Assembly: GCA_934183355.1 (NCBI GenBank)
Contig: CAKPST010000055.1
Coordinates: forward strand, 1-12,791
Reading direction: 5' to 3'
Source: an uncultured Prevotella sp.
Lineage (GTDB): Bacteria; Bacteroidota; Bacteroidia; Bacteroidales; Bacteroidaceae
Length of the DNA: 12,791 nt
In this document: one piece after another, positions 7,823 to 12,791 of the stretch
How positions within the stretch are numbered: the stretch's first letter is position 1
How the letters are laid out: every line of letters begins with the position of its first letter
Made by a program: the position numbers and the translations under genes
Notes under the pieces: model-generated
What the model was told of the DNA's origin: nothing
What the model saw: the letters and a program-made list of their open reading frames with translations, nothing else
The model's database searches: none

Positions 7823-7852
7823 ATTTCTATTTGTTTTTGTAATATTCGTTAT

Positions 7853-8338
7853 TTAAGCCTTTGCTTTTGTTAGCTTTAAGTATATTCTGTATGCAAACAG
7901 CAGATAGCGTCTTATGGGATAGAGTCGTGTCCAAATATATGAGTAGACACGCCATTTTGAACTCTTGACAGAATCCATCCTTTCACTGCCCTTGCGATAA
8001 AATCCCTCAGCAAAACCATGAATGTCTGAGCGTAGACAGTGTTCGTCGTTCAGGTTGCCGTCGCCCCTAAGTGTTATGTTGTCACCTTTGATATTTATGA
8101 TGCGGTGTAGTGCATATAGTCCTGGAGTTATTTCTGCCAGCACAACATCGCCAACAGAAATAGTCTTAGGCTTGACAAGCAATGCCTTGTCGCGTCGGTC
8201 TTCAAGGAATGGTCGCATGCTGTAGCCTCGCAGACCGAGAGTGACACTATGTCCACTGTCTATCATTTTGATAATCTCAGGGATAAGTTTGTTGTTGGCA
8301 AACTCTTTCTTTATTACGTTTAAGGAGTTTTGTGTCAT
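7853..8338 (-). CDS. S24/S26-family (signal peptidase-like) protein
   Basis: A 161-residue protein of the signal peptidase/LexA fold. Ser40 in GYSMRPFL is the predicted nucleophile. GDVVLAE (63-69) and LHRI with His78 follow, then LRGDGN (90-95). The His in place of the usual bacterial Lys suggests a Ser-His pair like SipW and eukaryotic Sec11. Unlike those enzymes it has no N-terminal membrane anchor: the first 30 residues are polar and helical. The C-terminal 30 residues are rich in Tyr, Arg and hydrophobics (from VYSYIWTRLYPIRRYLLFAY) and could touch the membrane. It lies 25 bases after the kinase-like gene and 30 before pqqD, clearly one operon. It may cleave a leader peptide handled by the PqqD-like protein (inference). 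It could instead be a non-proteolytic fold member. Confidence 0.85.
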   Translation of the reverse strand: MTQNSLNVIKKEFANNKLIPEIIKMIDSGHSVTLGLRGYSMRPFLEDRRDKALLVKPKTISVGDVVLAEITPGLYALHRIINIKGDNITLRGDGNLNDEHCLRSDIHGFAEGFYRKGSERMDSVKSSKWRVYSYIWTRLYPIRRYLLFAYRIYLKLTKAKA

Positions 8339-8363
8339 ATTCTTTAGCTTTCGGTCAGTCCGT

Positions 8364-9278
8364 TTATTTTATAGCTATTGCCTTGTTGCATACGATGGCA
8401 GCCTCTTCATCGGGTCGGCAGTGAAGCACATAGATGCCAGGTGTAGCCTCTATGAGCTTTATCACAGTGTCGTATGTGTTTCTGAACACCGTCTTGTCCC
8501 ACTTCATCGACGAGCAAGCCGGCAACACCTGTGTGAAAGCCAGGGTGGGGGATAGTCGCTCAGCCTTGTTCTCTGCCGAACGGTCTATCTTAGTTATGGC
8601 TCCAAGGGGAGCTTTCACATTGCGATAGCACGGAGTCTTGCCACTCCACGGACTGCCATAAATGAAAGCCTTGCCATCCTTGACACGTATTACGGGGTTG
8701 TCGTCATTCATCAAGTCGCATCCTTCGATATATTTCATCCAAAGCGACGTGTGTGTGCTTTTGCCCGTACCGCTTTTGGCTATGAAGGCATATCCATAGC
8801 CATTGTTTCTCACGAGCGACGCATGTATGAGCAGCGTGTCATAGAAACTGCCACGGAATGCGTATGCCATCATTATGGCGTTGTTGAGTCCAAATCTTCT
8901 CATCTCAGTGTCGCCGTTGAGAGCACACTTGGCTATAGAGAAGTCGTTGTTGGTTTGGAGCATGCAGCAACTGCGTCCTTGTATGTCTTTGATAATAAAC
9001 TGGTAGCCTCCGTCGCATGTAGCATCCACTGTGGTCAAGCCGTTGCCAGTGTCAACGATGTCTATGCGCTCGCGTTCTTGACTATGTCGAGGTGTAAGAC
9101 TGTCGTCAACAATAATCTCGAACAGGCTATTGTCAGATACAAGACAACCGTCATTGTCCTCTTTCTTTATCAGAAAAGGCTCAAATGACGGAAGCAAACT
9201 GATGTCGTTGTGCTGTGACTCAGCAAATGTGACATGCAGCAAGTGTTCTGCTATGCAGAATGAGTATGTGTTGTACAT
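8364..9278 (-). CDS. HPr kinase-like P-loop protein (serine kinase-related)
   Basis: A 304-residue protein. The C-terminal half resembles HPr kinase/phosphorylase and PEP-carboxykinase-like kinases: the P-loop is KSGTGKST at 168-175, preceded by LLIHASLV and a beta strand. NDDNPV at 191-196 is a likely metal/phosphate-binding acidic segment, followed by YGSPWSGKTP at 207-216. The N-terminal 140 residues show no match I can name and have few hydrophobic stretches, so it is probably cytosolic. The full HPr kinase hexamer signature is not evident, and no HPr or PTS gene is near. Its ATG directly abuts the TAA stop of the secreted-protein gene, so the two are translationally coupled. Neighbouring PqqD-like and peptidase-like genes suggest that it phosphorylates a peptide or protein rather than HPr, as kinases in lasso-peptide clusters do. 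The substrate is unknown. Confidence 0.85.
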   Translation of the reverse strand: MYNTYSFCIAEHLLHVTFAESQHNDISLLPSFEPFLIKKEDNDGCLVSDNSLFEIIVDDSLTPRHSQERERIDIVDTGNGLTTVDATCDGGYQFIIKDIQGRSCCMLQTNNDFSIAKCALNGDTEMRRFGLNNAIMMAYAFRGSFYDTLLIHASLVRNNGYGYAFIAKSGTGKSTHTSLWMKYIEGCDLMNDDNPVIRVKDGKAFIYGSPWSGKTPCYRNVKAPLGAITKIDRSAENKAERLSPTLAFTQVLPACSSMKWDKTVFRNTYDTVIKLIEATPGIYVLHCRPDEEAAIVCNKAIAIK

Positions 9279-9725
9279 TTATTTATTCTTGGATTTCTTT
9301 TCCTTCTTTTGGCGTGGTGCAGCTTTCATCTCGCTCTCGTCGGGGATGATAGGAGTGAATTCAAAGTCGCTGACATATTTCACATCGTAGCGTCCCTTAG
9401 TGGCGTAGCGTTTTTTCAGCGAAGTGTATTTCTTCTCAATGCCCTTGCGCTTCTTGTCGAAGATGATGGCGCATGTTGGATGAGCCACACCATTCTTCTT
9501 CATGTGTTCGCGCAGCTGGTAGGCATAGTTGTCGCGGCTATAGAGAAATCCAGTCTTTTTGTCTGTATATGCAGAGTCCATCAACTGAATCTCAGTGAAA
9601 TACACCGTAGAGTCGTTGAATGATGTGGATATTCCACAGACAAAGACGGGTGTCTTTTTTTGAATGGCAAACATCATAGTTGGCAGTATGATAGCTGCCA
9701 TTGCCAGTAGTGCTCGTAGCTTCAT
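9279..9725 (-). CDS. Secreted protein of unknown function
   Basis: A 148-residue protein I do not recognise. It begins with a signal peptide (MKLRALLAMAAIILPTMMFA, likely cut near residue 20) with no lipobox Cys, so it should be periplasmic or released. The mature part is basic: a beta-rich half containing FNDSTVYFTEIQLMDSAY, a central YAYQLREHMKKNG helix, then TCAIIFDKKRKGIEKKY. The tail is Lys-rich (QKKEKKSKNK). The two mature Cys, in VFVCGIS and HPTCAII, could form a disulfide. It sits 53 bases after rpoD and zero bases before the kinase-like gene. Being coupled to that gene, it might be its partner or substrate, but the kinase has no export signal, which argues against direct contact after secretion. 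Confidence 0.8.
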   Translation of the reverse strand: MKLRALLAMAAIILPTMMFAIQKKTPVFVCGISTSFNDSTVYFTEIQLMDSAYTDKKTGFLYSRDNYAYQLREHMKKNGVAHPTCAIIFDKKRKGIEKKYTSLKKRYATKGRYDVKYVSDFEFTPIIPDESEMKAAPRQKKEKKSKNK

Positions 9726-9778
9726 TTATTATCCTATTGTTTGTTTTTTTTATTGTTTATATGCAAGTTCTCCTAAGC

Positions 9779-10642
9779 CTATCTTCCCAAATATGCCTTG
9801 AGCATCTTGTTTTTGGTGTTTTGCTTGAGTTTGCGTATAGCCTTTTCGCGTATTTGGCGCACACGCTCACGAGTCAAGCCATATCTCTTGCCAATCTCCT
9901 CCATGGTGCTCTCTGGCTGGTTGATGCCATAGAAAGCCTCCACTACGTTGCGTTCTCGCTCATTTAATACGTTGAGAGCATCGGCTATTTCCTTGCGCAG
10001 CGATTCCATGAGCAGTGCGTTGTCGGTCTCAGGTTCAGAGTCGCTCTGCATGAAGTCCACCATTGTTGTAGAGTCACCGTCAGACATTGGAGCGTCCACC
10101 GACACTTGGTGGGTGTTCACCTTCAGTGCATCCTCTATTTTCTCGTGCGGAATATCAGTTTTGTCTGCAATCTCGTCGATGCTTGGTCGGCGCTCGTTCT
10201 CCTGCTCAAACTGGTTGAGTATGCGGTTTATTTTGTTGACGCTTCCCACCTGGTTGAGTGGCAGTCTCACTACGCGGCTCTGTTCGGCAATAGCCTGCAG
10301 TATGCTCTGTCTGATCCACCACACAGCGTATGATATGAATTTGAATCCTCGTGTCTCGTCAAACTTCTCAGCAGCCTTGATGAGTCCGATGTTTCCCTCG
10401 TTGATAAGGTCGGGCAGACTGAGTCCTTGGTTCTGATACTGCTTTGCAACAGAGACAACGAAGCGCAAGTTGGCCTTGGTGAGTTTTTCCAACGCCTTGC
10501 GGTCACCGTTCTTAATACGTCGTGCCAACTCCACCTCTTCCTCCACAGAAATAAGGCTCTCGTGTCCTATCTCCTGAAGATACTTGTCGAGAGAGGCATT
10601 TTCTCGATTCGTTATTGATTTTGTGATTTTCAGTTGTCTCAT
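9779..10642 (-). CDS. rpoD: RNA polymerase sigma factor of the primary (RpoD) type
   Basis: A 287-residue sigma-70 protein that directs RNA polymerase to TTTG/TAnnTTTG promoters. As usual in Bacteroidota it lacks region 1.1. Region 1.2 lies at about 17-45 ([10 protein letters not shown]), region 2 at 55-125 ([20 protein letters not shown] and the -10-binding [11 protein letters not shown] at 105-115), region 3 at about 126-200 with the sigma finger [17 protein letters not shown], and region 4 at about 225-272 with the helix-turn-helix [17 protein letters not shown]. The start is the ATG at 10642, giving [12 protein letters not shown]. An upstream in-frame start at 10729 would place 29 codons across and upstream of the promoter, so it is rejected. 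Compared with the Bacteroides primary sigma as I remember it (SVDAPFVEGEDNSLLDVL), the finger is diverged, so this could be a second RpoD copy. Confidence 0.92.
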   Translation of the reverse strand: MRQLKITKSITNRENASLDKYLQEIGHESLISVEEEVELARRIKNGDRKALEKLTKANLRFVVSVAKQYQNQGLSLPDLINEGNIGLIKAAEKFDETRGFKFISYAVWWIRQSILQAIAEQSRVVRLPLNQVGSVNKINRILNQFEQENERRPSIDEIADKTDIPHEKIEDALKVNTHQVSVDAPMSDGDSTTMVDFMQSDSEPETDNALLMESLRKEIADALNVLNERERNVVEAFYGINQPESTMEEIGKRYGLTRERVRQIREKAIRKLKQNTKNKMLKAYLGR

Positions 10643-10716
10643 CACGTGTTGTCTTTGATTGATATTAATTAGTTTTGATAGGTGGGGTGAGTGGAGTGCA
10701 TTATAGCATTCACTTG

Positions 10717-10748
10717 CAAATTTAACCAATTATATTGGTTGTCGCAAA
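10717..10748 (-). promoter_or_regulatory. Consensus Bacteroidota promoter of rpoD
   Basis: On the minus strand TTTG (10745-10748) and TAAATTTG (10717-10724) are both perfect consensus elements, separated by exactly 20 bases. Transcription would start near 10713, giving a leader of about 70 bases before the ATG at 10642. Confidence 0.85.
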
Positions 10749-10782
10749 TTTTTTATTATTTATTTGTGATAACTTACAAATA

Positions 10783-10847
10783 ACGGTTAATCAACCGCCA
10801 TTAGCGACATTCTCGTTTTCTGTCGTCAATGGCGGTTGGTTAACCGT
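10783..10847 (-). terminator. 27-bp hairpin between htrA and the rpoD promoter
   Basis: Bases 10783-10809 pair with 10821-10847 around an 11-base loop; of 27 positions one is a mismatch and two are wobbles. It begins 30 bases after the htrA stop on the minus strand. The downstream side is TTATTTGTAAG, so the U-run is short and termination is uncertain. The stem ends 34 bases upstream of the rpoD -33 element. Each arm also contains a near-palindrome (GGTTAACC in the right arm), which leaves room for a DNA-binding site. Confidence 0.55.
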
Positions 10848-10877
10848 CATTCATAATTTATTAGTGATTGTATGTAT

Positions 10878-12347
10878 TTAGTCTTCGAGTGGCACGGCTG
10901 CATAAGCCTTCTTGCCTGTCGGGAACATGCCCTGGATATAGAGCACAGGGTCCTTGCTTGTAGAGGCTTCCTTAACAGCATTCTGAAGGTCTTCGATAGT
11001 TCTGATGGCGTTGTCGTTGACACGCTGGATGATGAATCCCTTGACGATGCCAGCTTCCTTGAGCTTGCCGTTGTTCACCTTGATAACCTCCAGGCCATAG
11101 CCGATGTTGAGCTGTTGCTTCTGCTGGTCGCTGATAGCGCGGAAGTTGCCACCGAGTACGTCAAGATCAGCCTTCTTCACTACCTGTGTGTTGCCCTGTT
11201 CGTTCTTCAGAGTAGCAGTCTTTGTAGTCTTCTTCTTGTCGCGCAGATATGTGATAGAAACCTTTTCGCCAGGACGCTTCTGTGCGAGATATTCCTGAAG
11301 TTCAGCCATCTTGCTTACTTGCTTGCCGTCAATGGCTGTGATGACGTCGCCTTCCTTAAGTCCAGCTTCCTCAGCTGAGCTTTCCTCAATCACCTTGGCA
11401 ACATAGATGCCGTCCATTGTACCCAGGTCGATGTCTTTGCCGTCGTTCTTCTGAGCGTCTACATAGTTCTTCACGTCCTGACCCTGTATGCCGATGACAG
11501 CACGCTGCACGGTGCCATACTTCTTGAGGTCGTCCACTACCTTATTCATAATAGATGTCGGAATGGCAAATCCGTAGCCGCTGAACGAGCCAGTCTGCGA
11601 GTAGAGCATGGCGTTGATGCCGATGAGCTCACCGCGAGTGTTCACCAGTGCGCCGCCCGAGTTGCCCGGATTGATGGCAGCGTCGGTCTGTATGAACGAC
11701 TCTACACCATTCTGATACAACGAACGTCCCTTAGCACTGACAATACCAGCAGTCACAGTGTTGGTCAAGTTGAATGGGTTGCCCACAGCCAATACCCATT
11801 CGCCCACCTTGATGTCCTCGCTGTTAGCGATAGTGATGGCAGGCAGATTCTTGCCGTCAATCTTTATGAGAGCGAGGTCGGTGGTCTTATCTGTTCCGAT
11901 GATGCGAGCCGAATACTCCTTGTTGTCATTGAGTGTAACGGTCAGTTCGTCGGCGTCAGCCACCACGTGGTTGTTAGTGACGATATATCCGTCGGTAGAG
12001 ATGATAACGCCCGAACCGCTACCCTGCTGTTTCGGAGTGCGCACGCTGCGCTTCTGTCTGCCACCCTGTCCTTGGTTGGGATTGCCGAAGAATCCGAATG
12101 GGTCTGAGAAGAAGTCAGAGAATGGGTCGCTCTGTACCTCCACAGTCTGCACCTTAGAATTCTTAGTGCTGAGAATATGTACGACAGACGGCAACGACTT
12201 CTCGGCAGCGTATGTCAAGTCGACTGGCTGTGCCGGAACTGCTGCAGAAGTAGCAGGAGAAGCATTCACCTTAATCAATGTTCCTGTAGAAAAAGCAAGG
12301 GCGATTACGCTCATTGCTGCAACCAAATAATTAGAATACTTTTTCAT
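10878..12347 (-). CDS. htrA: Periplasmic serine protease/chaperone of the HtrA (Do/DegP) family
   Basis: Degrades or refolds damaged envelope proteins in the periplasm. The protein has 489 residues. A signal peptide occupies about 1-29 (hydrophobic core LVAAMSVIALAF). After a Ser/Phe/Gly-rich loop (QSDPFSDFFSDPFGFFGNPN) that matches the long LA loop of DegP, the trypsin-like domain carries the triad His127 (TNNHVV), Asp157 (TTDLALIK) and Ser230 (NPGNSGGALV). Two PDZ domains follow: one from about 285 with GIYVAKVIEESSAEEAGLKEGD, and a second, less complete one near 395-475 (FIIQRVNDNAIRTIEDLQNA). The start is the first ATG after an AT-rich leader. It is transcribed toward rpoD, with a hairpin in between, and away from rnpB. 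Envelope-stress control is plausible, but no recognisable site is seen. Confidence 0.95.
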   Translation of the reverse strand: MKKYSNYLVAAMSVIALAFSTGTLIKVNASPATSAAVPAQPVDLTYAAEKSLPSVVHILSTKNSKVQTVEVQSDPFSDFFSDPFGFFGNPNQGQGGRQKRSVRTPKQQGSGSGVIISTDGYIVTNNHVVADADELTVTLNDNKEYSARIIGTDKTTDLALIKIDGKNLPAITIANSEDIKVGEWVLAVGNPFNLTNTVTAGIVSAKGRSLYQNGVESFIQTDAAINPGNSGGALVNTRGELIGINAMLYSQTGSFSGYGFAIPTSIMNKVVDDLKKYGTVQRAVIGIQGQDVKNYVDAQKNDGKDIDLGTMDGIYVAKVIEESSAEEAGLKEGDVITAIDGKQVSKMAELQEYLAQKRPGEKVSITYLRDKKKTTKTATLKNEQGNTQVVKKADLDVLGGNFRAISDQQKQQLNIGYGLEVIKVNNGKLKEAGIVKGFIIQRVNDNAIRTIEDLQNAVKEASTSKDPVLYIQGMFPTGKKAYAAVPLED

Positions 12348-12485
12348 AATTCTTATTTATTTTCTTGTTTTGTTATTATTTTCCTATAAACTCTCTGTAT
12401 TTAACAACTTTTGCCTTTTTGACATATTGCGGTCATACATGGCTGTTGTTGTGTTAAAACAATAGCGTTTGTTGTTTTGTGGTTG

Positions 12486-12519
12486 CAAATATAGACGCAA
12501 TATTTGTTAAAGTGTCAAA
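12486..12519 (-). promoter_or_regulatory. Putative htrA promoter
   Basis: On the minus strand TATATTTG (12486-12493) is a perfect -7 box and TTTG (12516-12519) a perfect -33 box. Their spacing is 22 bases, slightly above the usual 19-21. Transcription would start near 12482, giving a leader of roughly 135 bases. Long leaders are not rare, but the spacing lowers my confidence. Confidence 0.5.
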
Positions 12520-12636
12520 TTGGCATGTATCTTTATCCCATTTTAACACTCTAATTTAACATATTAACGGCTGTTAGAAATCTTCACCCCGTTTTTTACT
12601 TTTGTTTCAAACTTGATTTTTTTTGTTGTCGTATAA

Positions 12637-12668
12637 TTTCCGTTACTCAAAAAAATGCAGTACCTTTG
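12637..12668 (+). promoter_or_regulatory. Bacteroidota-type promoter of rnpB
   Basis: TACCTTTG at 12661-12668 is a perfect -7 box. TTTC at 12637-12640, 20 bases upstream, is one base off TTTG, the same variant as at the mmdA promoter. The start of transcription near 12673 fits the beginning of the RNase P RNA. Confidence 0.8.
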
Positions 12669-12672
12669 CAGT

Positions 12673-12791
12673 CCGTTGGAAACAGTGTCTCGGTTCTGTC
12701 GCTGCTGTGCACTTGCACAGGAGAGGAAAGTCCGGGCAGCACAGGGAACCCCACTTCCGAAAGTAGAAGCTGTCGGCGACGGCAGGTGTCG
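12673..12791 (+). ncRNA. rnpB: RNase P RNA (class A), 5' part; continues beyond the window
   Basis: Catalytic RNA that removes the 5' leader of tRNA precursors with the RnpA protein. The conserved block GAGGAAAGTCCGGGC (12723-12737), containing the 5' strand of helix P4, is followed by ACAGGG as in bacterial RNase P RNAs. A hairpin CTGTGC/GCACAG with loop ACTT at 12705-12720 precedes it and fits helix P3. Only about 119 of the expected 350 or so bases are present. The 5' end is estimated from the promoter, not proven. Confidence 0.92.

Larger units (their letters stand above)
12348..12672. other. Intergenic region between htrA and rnpB, AT-rich
   Basis: This 325-base stretch separates divergent htrA and rnpB and has no plausible gene. 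It holds the putative htrA promoter at 12486-12519 and the rnpB promoter at 12637-12668. A 9-base inverted pair, GTGTTAAAA at 12451-12459 and TTTTAACAC at 12541-12549, flanks the htrA promoter. TACTTTTG at 12597-12604 matches a -7 box but has no upstream element. Confidence 0.6.

Noticed and set aside
8751..9188. 145-codon plus-strand frame opposite the kinase-like gene
   Set aside because: The minus frame carries the P-loop and operon spacing; the plus frame has no recognisable domain.
10643..10729. 29-codon N-terminal extension of RpoD from an upstream ATG
   Set aside because: It spans the perfect -7 box at 10717-10724 and begins upstream of the predicted transcription start, and the extension does not resemble sigma factors.
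11758..12330. 190-codon plus-strand frame opposite htrA
   Set aside because: htrA has a complete catalytic triad and signal peptide on the minus strand; this is a shadow frame.
12597..12604. TACTTTTG as a further + strand promoter
   Set aside because: No TTTG-like element lies 19-21 bases upstream, and the box at 12661 fits rnpB better.
1..12791. CRISPR arrays, insertion sequences, transposases, phage genes or defence systems
   Set aside because: No regularly spaced direct repeats, no transposase or integrase motifs and no phage-like genes were seen; the gene set looks chromosomal.

Overview
The window looks like the chromosome of an anaerobic Bacteroidales bacterium, most likely a Prevotella-type member of the Prevotellaceae. 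Several things point there. The promoters match the Bacteroidota pattern TTTG-N19-21-TAnnTTTG rather than the E. coli -35/-10. Start codons follow A/T-rich leaders with little Shine-Dalgarno sequence. The sigma factor is the short Bacteroidota RpoD type, which begins [12 protein letters not shown]. The metabolic genes (pyruvate formate-lyase and a biotin-dependent methylmalonyl-CoA decarboxylase) fit a fermenter that makes formate, acetate, succinate and propionate. The species assignment is inference.

Layout, left part, all on +: the 3' two thirds of a tRNA-Lys(CTT) with its terminator; pflB-pflA (formate acetyltransferase and its radical-SAM activase); a 19-bp hairpin; a lipoprotein with a beta-helix-like region followed by cdd (cytidine deaminase); a terminator whose right arm doubles as promoter DNA for the next operon; then mmdA, a 49-residue gene and mmdC, which encode a biotin-dependent acyl-CoA decarboxylase. 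The 49-residue gene is easy to miss. The usual membrane beta subunit gene does not follow mmdC.

Right part, on -, converging on a 30-bp hairpin at 7483-7552: htrA (periplasmic protease), then rpoD with a textbook promoter, then a secreted protein of unknown function, an HPr-kinase-like P-loop protein, a signal-peptidase-like protein with a Ser/His pair, and a PqqD-like protein. The last four genes are tightly packed (gaps 0, 25 and 30 nt) and I see no terminator after rpoD, so they may be transcribed with it. The PqqD/peptidase/kinase trio is the most interesting part. PqqD domains bind leader peptides, and HPr-like kinases act on peptides in some lasso-peptide pathways, but no precursor peptide or radical-SAM gene is present. 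The window ends inside rnpB (RNase P RNA) on +, which has its own promoter and is divergent from htrA.

Four boundaries are marked by stem-loops (56-96, 3161-3207, 7483-7552, 10783-10847), three of them unusually long. Three promoters with perfect TAnnTTTG boxes and well-spaced upstream elements are visible (mmdA, rpoD, rnpB), and a weaker one precedes htrA.
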